Source of the DNA: an uncultured Clostridia bacterium | GTDB taxonomy: Bacteria > Bacillota_A > Clostridia > Oscillospirales > Oscillospiraceae | Reading direction: 5' to 3' | Length of the DNA: 8,432 nt | Assembly (NCBI GenBank): GCA_946405325.1 | Contig: CAMJGU010000031.1 | Span: 1 to 8,432 of the forward strand | In this document: piece after piece, positions 4,947-8,432 of the stretch | Layout: each line of letters starts with the position of its first letter | Numbering within the stretch: the stretch's first letter is position 1 | Position numbers and translations under genes: made by a program | Notes under the pieces: model-generated | Database searches by the model: none | Seen by the model: only the letters and a program-made list of their open reading frames with translations | Told to the model about the DNA's origin: nothing

Positions 4947-6338
4947 ATGCCCAACATGAGTCTTGTCAAGAATCCGATGCCCTCTCAGGAGCCGGACGTT
5001 CGCAATAAAAACTTCCTCGAGGTCGCGCTCGGCTACACCGAGGAGCAGGCGCTGGACGAAGCGCAGCGCTGCCTCAACTGCAAGAATCCTCTCTGCGTTC
5101 AGGGATGTCCCGTGAACGTACATATCCCGCAGTTCATCGAGAAGATCGTCGCCAAGGACTACGAGGGCGCGTATCAGGTCATCCATGAGACCAGCAGCCT
5201 GCCCGCGGTCTGCGGCCGCGTCTGCCCGCAGGAGACCCAGTGCGAGATGCACTGCATCCGCGGCAAGAAGGGCGACCCCGTCGGCATCGGCCGTCTGGAG
5301 CGCTTTGTCGCCGACTGGCACAACGAGCATGTGAACGAAGCTCCCACCAAGCCCGCACCCAACGGCCACAAGGTCGCGATCGTCGGCTCCGGCCCCGCGG
5401 GCCTCACCTGCGCGGGCGACCTCGCCAAGAAGGGCTATGACGTCACCGTGTTCGAGGCGCTGCACCTCGCCGGCGGCGTGCTGGTGTACGGCATCCCCGA
5501 GTTCAGACTTCCGAAGAAGATCGTGCAGAAGGAAGTCGACGGCCTCAAGGCGATGGGCGTCAAGTTCGAGATGAACATGGTCATCGGCCGCGTGGTCTCC
5601 ATCGACGAGCTGATGGCGGAGTACGGCTTCGAGGCCGTGTTCGTCGGCTCCGGTGCGGGCCTGCCGATGTTCATGCACATCCCCGGCGAGAACCTCTGCG
5701 GCGTCTATTCCGCCAACGAGTTCCTGACCCGCATCAACCTGATGAAGGCCTACAAGGAAGGCTCCGATACCCCGCTCATGCCGCTTCAGGGCAAGACGGT
5801 CGCGGTCGTCGGCGGCGGCAACGTCGCCATGGACGCGGCGCGCTGCTCCAAGCGCCTCGGCGCCAACGTGTACATCGTCTACCGCCGCGGCATGGAGGAG
5901 CTGCCCGCCCGTCACGAGGAGGTCGAGCACGCCATCGAGGAGGGCATCGTCTTCAAGACGCTCCACAACCCCGTCGAGATCCACGGCGGCGAGGACGGCT
6001 ATGTCAAGAGCATGACCGTCATCGAGATGGAGCTGGGCGAGCCGGACGCCTCCGGACGCCGCCGTCCCATCGAGAAGAAGGGCAGCGAGTTCGAGCTTCC
6101 CGTGGACTGCGTCATCATGGCGCTGGGCACCAGCCCCAACCCGCTCATCAAGTCCACCACTCCAGGCCTTGAGGTCAACCGCAAGGGCGGCATCGTCATC
6201 AACGAAGAGGGTATGACGAGCAAGCTGGGCGTGTACGCCGGCGGCGACGCCGTCACAGGCGCCGCGACGGTCATCCTCGCCATGGGCGCGGGCAAGCTCG
6301 GCGCCAAGGGCATTGACGAGCAGCTCTCCGGCAAGTAA
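4947..6338 (+). CDS. nfnB: NfnB: NADP(H)/bifurcating-FAD subunit, GltD-like
   Basis: This 463-residue flavoprotein has the layout of the glutamate synthase small subunit. The N-terminal iron-sulfur region carries CLNCKNPLCVQGC (C42, C45, C50, C54) and CGRVCPQETQCEMHC (C89, C93, C99, C103, with E100 beside C99), enough to hold two [4Fe-4S] clusters. The FAD dinucleotide fold follows at VAIVGSGPAGLTCAGDL (from 143), and a second fold for NADP(H) at VVGGGNVAMDAARC (from about 287) with YRRGMEELPARHEE after it. The C-terminal FAD closure is YAGGDAVTGAATVILAMGAGK. Such proteins are often annotated NADPH-dependent glutamate synthase small subunit (gltA), but no large GltB subunit is present and the partner is nfnA, so NfnB is the better call. 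In the complex this subunit carries the bifurcating flavin and meets ferredoxin and NADP+. Codons end in C heavily in nfnA and nfnB, suggesting high expression. Confidence 0.93.
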   Translation: MPNMSLVKNPMPSQEPDVRNKNFLEVALGYTEEQALDEAQRCLNCKNPLCVQGCPVNVHIPQFIEKIVAKDYEGAYQVIHETSSLPAVCGRVCPQETQCEMHCIRGKKGDPVGIGRLERFVADWHNEHVNEAPTKPAPNGHKVAIVGSGPAGLTCAGDLAKKGYDVTVFEALHLAGGVLVYGIPEFRLPKKIVQKEVDGLKAMGVKFEMNMVIGRVVSIDELMAEYGFEAVFVGSGAGLPMFMHIPGENLCGVYSANEFLTRINLMKAYKEGSDTPLMPLQGKTVAVVGGGNVAMDAARCSKRLGANVYIVYRRGMEELPARHEEVEHAIEEGIVFKTLHNPVEIHGGEDGYVKSMTVIEMELGEPDASGRRRPIEKKGSEFELPVDCVIMALGTSPNPLIKSTTPGLEVNRKGGIVINEEGMTSKLGVYAGGDAVTGAATVILAMGAGKLGAKGIDEQLSGK

Positions 6339-6345
6339 ACCAATC

Positions 6346-6377
6346 AAAAATCACCGCCTTCGGGCGGTGATTTTTTT
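6346..6377 (+). terminator. Rho-independent terminator of the nfn operon
   Basis: A perfect 13-bp stem (6346-6358 with 6363-6375) closes the stable TTCG tetraloop and ends in T7 (6371-6377). It begins 8 bases after the nfnB stop. The matching A5 on the left arm would also let it act on the other strand. Confidence 0.95.
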
Positions 6378-6380
6378 ACC

Positions 6381-6409
6381 TTGTACCAATTGTGCGAACG
6401 TGGTACAAT
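6381..6409 (+). promoter_or_regulatory. Promoter of the GH36 gene built on an inverted repeat
   Basis: TTGTAC (6381-6386), a 17-bp spacer and TACAAT (6404-6409), with TGG directly before the -10. The boxes lie in a perfect inverted repeat, TTGTACCA (6381-6388) and TGGTACAA (6401-6408), separated by 12 bases. A dimeric repressor binding both arms would cover both promoter elements, so this is a candidate operator for a sugar-responsive regulator; the regulator is unknown. Confidence 0.75.
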
Positions 6410-6433
6410 GGAAAAAATTGGAGGTGGGCGGAA

Positions 6434-8035
6434 ATGATGGTATTTAACTATCAGGTCACGGTGGAGGAGTTTGACGGCCCCAGCGTGCTCAAGGGCAGCT
6501 TCAACATGGACGAAGGGGAGAAGCGGGTCGTCTGCAATCTGCCCAGCGGGCATTTGCGCTCTGTGACGGCGACAGCGCCGCTGCATCTGGCGGAGGGCGA
6601 AAAGATCTTTATGAACGGCTACCAGACCTGGACCTATTGCCCGGAGTACACGGCGCGCGATACGCAGCGCGACCACGCGCCGCTGCCGGATTCCGCGGTG
6701 AATAAATTCCAGCTGGATCGCTATGCCGATTATCATTTCGTGGACTACCCGAATCAGCCGGGTCTGTTTCACGGCTTTTCGTACTGCTATTTCCGCTACC
6801 ACGATACCTATCGCCTCATTGCCTCGCTGGACGAAAAGCCCGGCTACACGATCTTCCATTACGACGCGCGCAAGGGGGAGCTGACCGTCGAGCGCGACTG
6901 CGAGGGTGTCAAGTGCAAGGGCGACTTCCACGCCTTTGACCTGTTTTACGCGGTCGGCGAGGAGGACGAGGTCTTCAACGCGTGGTTTGCCGCGCTGCGC
7001 ATCGCGCCGCGGACGATGGAGAAGATCGCGGGCTATTCCAGCTGGTACAACCGTTATCAAAATATTGACGAGCAGTCGATCCTCTCCGACCTCGCCGGCT
7101 GCGAGGGGTTGCTGGAGCCGGACGACCTGTTTCAGATCGACGACGGCTGGGAGCCTTTTGTGGGCGACTGGCTGGAGCCGGACGAGAAGAAGTTCCCCGG
7201 CGGCATGGCCGCGGCGGCAGACGCCATCCACGCCCGAGGCTATCAGGCGGGGCTGTGGCTCGCGCCCTTTGTGGCGCAGGAGGGGAGTGACCTTTTGAAG
7301 GAGCATCCGGACTGGTTCCTGCGGGACAAGGACGGGAATCTCTGGTCCAACGGCTGCAACTGGGGCGGCTTCTATTCGCTGGACATCGACCATCCGGAGG
7401 TGGAGATGTACCTCGCGCGGGTGTTCCACAAGGTATTCGACGACTGGAATTTCGATCTCGTCAAACTGGACTTTCTCTACGCCGCCGCGCCGTTCGGCAC
7501 GGAGACCGAGAGCCGCGCAGCACGCATGATCCGCGCGTTGGAGACCCTGCGCAGCTGGTGCGGTCACCGCAAGATCCTTGGCTGCGGCGTGCCGGTGATG
7601 CCGGCGTTCGGCGTGGTGGACTACTGCCGCGTCAGCTGTGACGTGACGCTGGACTGGGACGACAAGTTCTATATGCGCCTCATTCACCGCGAGCGCCCCT
7701 CCACGCGCCAGGCCATCGGCAACGTGGTGTTCCGCCGCCAGCTCAATGGGCGGGCGTATCTGAGTGATCCGGACGTATTCTTCCTGCGCGACGACAATGT
7801 GAGGCTTACGCGCAAGCAGAAAAACCAGCTTGCCGTGCTCGACGCGGTGCTCGGCGGCGTATTCCTGCACTCCGACGACATGTCGAAGTACAGCGAGGAG
7901 GCAAAGCAGCAGTACCGTGCGCTGCGCCACATGCGCGAGGCAACGGACGTGCGCGTCTCCACGGACGGCAGATGGACTCTGCACTGCACCGTGGATGATC
8001 AGCCCTATGTTATGACTTTGGATGGTTTGCCATGA
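6434..8035 (+). CDS. Glycoside hydrolase family 36, alpha-galactosidase-like
   Basis: This 533-residue enzyme has an N-terminal beta-rich region (about 1-195, with NGYQTWTY) and a (beta/alpha)8 catalytic barrel starting near SSWYNRYQNI. Barrel landmarks are FQIDDGWE (233-240), AGLWLAPFVA, LVKLDFLYAA with the probable nucleophile D346, and RVSCDVTLDWDD with the probable acid/base D403. Their order and spacing fit clan GH-D, family GH36, whose best-known members release terminal alpha-1,6-galactose from melibiose, raffinose and galactomannan. Length is that of the compact GH36 type (about 530-560 aa) rather than the usual 700-plus form. No signal peptide is seen, so it should act in the cytoplasm on imported oligosaccharide. 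Exact specificity cannot be read from sequence, as GH36 also includes other activities. GGAGGTG precedes ATG 6434 by 7 bases; the next codon, ATG 6437, is an alternative. No transporter or regulator gene lies beside it and no clear terminator follows. Confidence 0.85.
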   Translation: MMVFNYQVTVEEFDGPSVLKGSFNMDEGEKRVVCNLPSGHLRSVTATAPLHLAEGEKIFMNGYQTWTYCPEYTARDTQRDHAPLPDSAVNKFQLDRYADYHFVDYPNQPGLFHGFSYCYFRYHDTYRLIASLDEKPGYTIFHYDARKGELTVERDCEGVKCKGDFHAFDLFYAVGEEDEVFNAWFAALRIAPRTMEKIAGYSSWYNRYQNIDEQSILSDLAGCEGLLEPDDLFQIDDGWEPFVGDWLEPDEKKFPGGMAAAADAIHARGYQAGLWLAPFVAQEGSDLLKEHPDWFLRDKDGNLWSNGCNWGGFYSLDIDHPEVEMYLARVFHKVFDDWNFDLVKLDFLYAAAPFGTETESRAARMIRALETLRSWCGHRKILGCGVPVMPAFGVVDYCRVSCDVTLDWDDKFYMRLIHRERPSTRQAIGNVVFRRQLNGRAYLSDPDVFFLRDDNVRLTRKQKNQLAVLDAVLGGVFLHSDDMSKYSEEAKQQYRALRHMREATDVRVSTDGRWTLHCTVDDQPYVMTLDGLP

Positions 8036-8053
8036 TTTTTCACAAAATAGGTC

Positions 8054-8081
8054 TTGACAAATCATAAGTCGGAGCTATAAT
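8054..8081 (+). promoter_or_regulatory. Consensus sigma-A promoter of the glutathione peroxidase gene
   Basis: TTGACA (8054-8059), a 16-bp spacer and TATAAT (8076-8081): both hexamers match the consensus exactly. The start would fall near 8088, about 37 bases before the ATG. Such a strong promoter suggests high expression or control by a repressor. Confidence 0.9.
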
Positions 8082-8108
8082 TGATTTAGCTCAATTAAAT
8101 TTGACTTA
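8065..8108. repeat. Nested inverted repeats over the gpx promoter and leader (candidate operator)
   Basis: TAATTGA (8078-8084) and TCAATTA (8091-8097) form a 7-bp inverted repeat with a 6-base centre, overlapping the -10 and the expected start. Outside it, TAAGTC (8065-8070) and GACTTA (8103-8108) form a second pair, its centre only one base off the first. GAGCT (8072-8076) and AGCTC (8088-8092) give a third, offset pair. The AT-rich 7-6-7 form resembles MarR/OhrR-type operators in general shape, but no regulator gene is in view and the region is AT-rich, where such repeats arise more easily. Confidence 0.5.
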
Positions 8109-8124
8109 CGAAAGGAGCCTATCC

Positions 8125-8432
8125 ATGAATATCTATGATTTCACTGTCAAGACCCGCAAGGGCGCGGACGTCGCGCTGTCCGATTTCCAGGGCAAGGTGC
8201 TGCTGGTCGTGAACACCGCTACCGGCTGCGGATTTACCCCGCAGTATAAGGAGCTGCAGGAGATCTATGACGCCGATCACGAAAAGGGTCTTGAGATCCT
8301 TGACTTCCCCTGCAACCAGTTCGGCAATCAGGCGCCCGGGGACAATGAGGAGATCCACACCTTCTGCACCGGCCGCTTCGGCATCACCTTCCCGCAGTAC
8401 GGCAAGATCGACGTCAACGGCGAGAACGCCAT
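8125..8432 (+). CDS. Glutathione peroxidase family protein, Cys type (3' end beyond window)
   Basis: The first 102 codons of a thioredoxin-fold peroxidase are present; the family is about 155-180 residues, so roughly the last third is missing. The start MNIYDFTVK leads into VNTATGCGFTPQY (29-41), the peroxidase active-site motif. C35 takes the place held by selenocysteine in animal enzymes. LDFPCNQFGNQAPG is the second family motif, including the Gln of the catalytic set and a Cys that may act in resolving. Bacterial members with Cys usually accept thioredoxin rather than glutathione and reduce hydrogen peroxide or organic hydroperoxides; Clostridia generally do not make glutathione, so a thioredoxin peroxidase role is the better inference. 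AAAGGAG precedes ATG 8125 by 8 bases. It is transcribed from its own promoter and looks monocistronic from what is visible. Confidence 0.9.
   Translation, partial: MNIYDFTVKTRKGADVALSDFQGKVLLVVNTATGCGFTPQYKELQEIYDADHEKGLEILDFPCNQFGNQAPGDNEEIHTFCTGRFGITFPQYGKIDVNGENA

Noticed and set aside
4947..6338. Glutamate synthase small subunit (gltD)
   Set aside because: The sequence is GltD-like, but no large subunit is near and nfnA is translationally coupled to it, so NfnB fits better.
4938..6347. 469-codon open frame on the - strand, opposite nfnB
   Set aside because: It is antisense to a gene with clear catalytic motifs. Its Asp/Ala/Leu/His-rich composition is the usual product of reading a C-ending, high-GC gene backwards, and it shows no family motif.
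8021..8040. Terminator at the end of the GH36 gene
   Set aside because: ATGG-N4-CCAT is followed by ATTTTT, but a 4-bp stem is too weak to call.
6344..8065. 573-codon open frame on the - strand, opposite the GH36 gene
   Set aside because: It is longer than the GH36 gene but antisense to it, has no recognisable domain, and spans the promoters and terminator on both sides. It is a compositional shadow.
8075..8089. PerR box at the gpx -10
   Set aside because: Only about 9 of 14 defined positions match the TTATAAT-N-ATTATAA consensus, and most of the left-half match is the -10 hexamer itself.
8125..8432. Selenocysteine-containing glutathione peroxidase
   Set aside because: The active-site codon at residue 35 is TGC (Cys), not TGA, so no SECIS-dependent reading is needed.

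Overview
The window is about 60% GC or higher, densely coding, and contains no mobile element, CRISPR array, rRNA or tRNA that I can see. The gene set points to an obligately anaerobic, probably spore-forming, GC-rich member of the Clostridia: a YtvI-type membrane protein, a UPF0735/PheB ACT protein, a CO-dehydrogenase nickel-maturation trio and NfnAB. An Oscillospiraceae-type gut bacterium would fit, but that placement is inferred from gene content, not from a marker gene.

Layout, left to right. Bases 1-52 are the last 16 codons of an unidentified + strand gene. It ends against a perfect 42-bp palindrome that serves as a bidirectional terminator and contains the stop codon of the next gene. 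A - strand gene (87-1130) encodes a YtvI/AI-2E-type multi-pass membrane protein. Divergent from it, on the + strand, are a UPF0735 ACT-domain regulator (1225-1662), a strong hairpin with a T7 tract, and an unusually short aspartate kinase (1739-2713) that seems to keep only one of the two usual C-terminal ACT domains.

The centre is a metal and redox block. A promoter at 2764-2792 drives cooC (2822-3583, P-loop ATPase with the CxC motif), a small histidine-rich protein (3597-3842, CooJ-like in composition) and cooT (3845-4054, Cys2 nickel protein). These are the three accessory functions of nickel insertion into carbon monoxide dehydrogenase, the enzyme of CO oxidation and of the Wood-Ljungdahl pathway, but no CODH structural gene lies in the window. 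A second promoter, embedded in the end of cooT, drives nfnA-nfnB (4091-6338), the electron-bifurcating NADH-dependent reduced ferredoxin:NADP+ oxidoreductase. Together the five genes suggest a cell that handles low-potential ferredoxin electrons and balances them against NAD(H)/NADP(H), as acetogens and related fermenters do. A textbook terminator closes the block.

The right end has two single-gene units: a GH36 alpha-galactosidase-like enzyme (6434-8035), whose promoter elements are themselves the arms of an inverted repeat, and a cysteine-type glutathione peroxidase (8125 to the window end, incomplete) behind a consensus promoter overlapped by nested inverted repeats. Four of the five promoters share a 17-bp spacer and a TGn extended -10. 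No non-coding stretch exceeds 300 bases.
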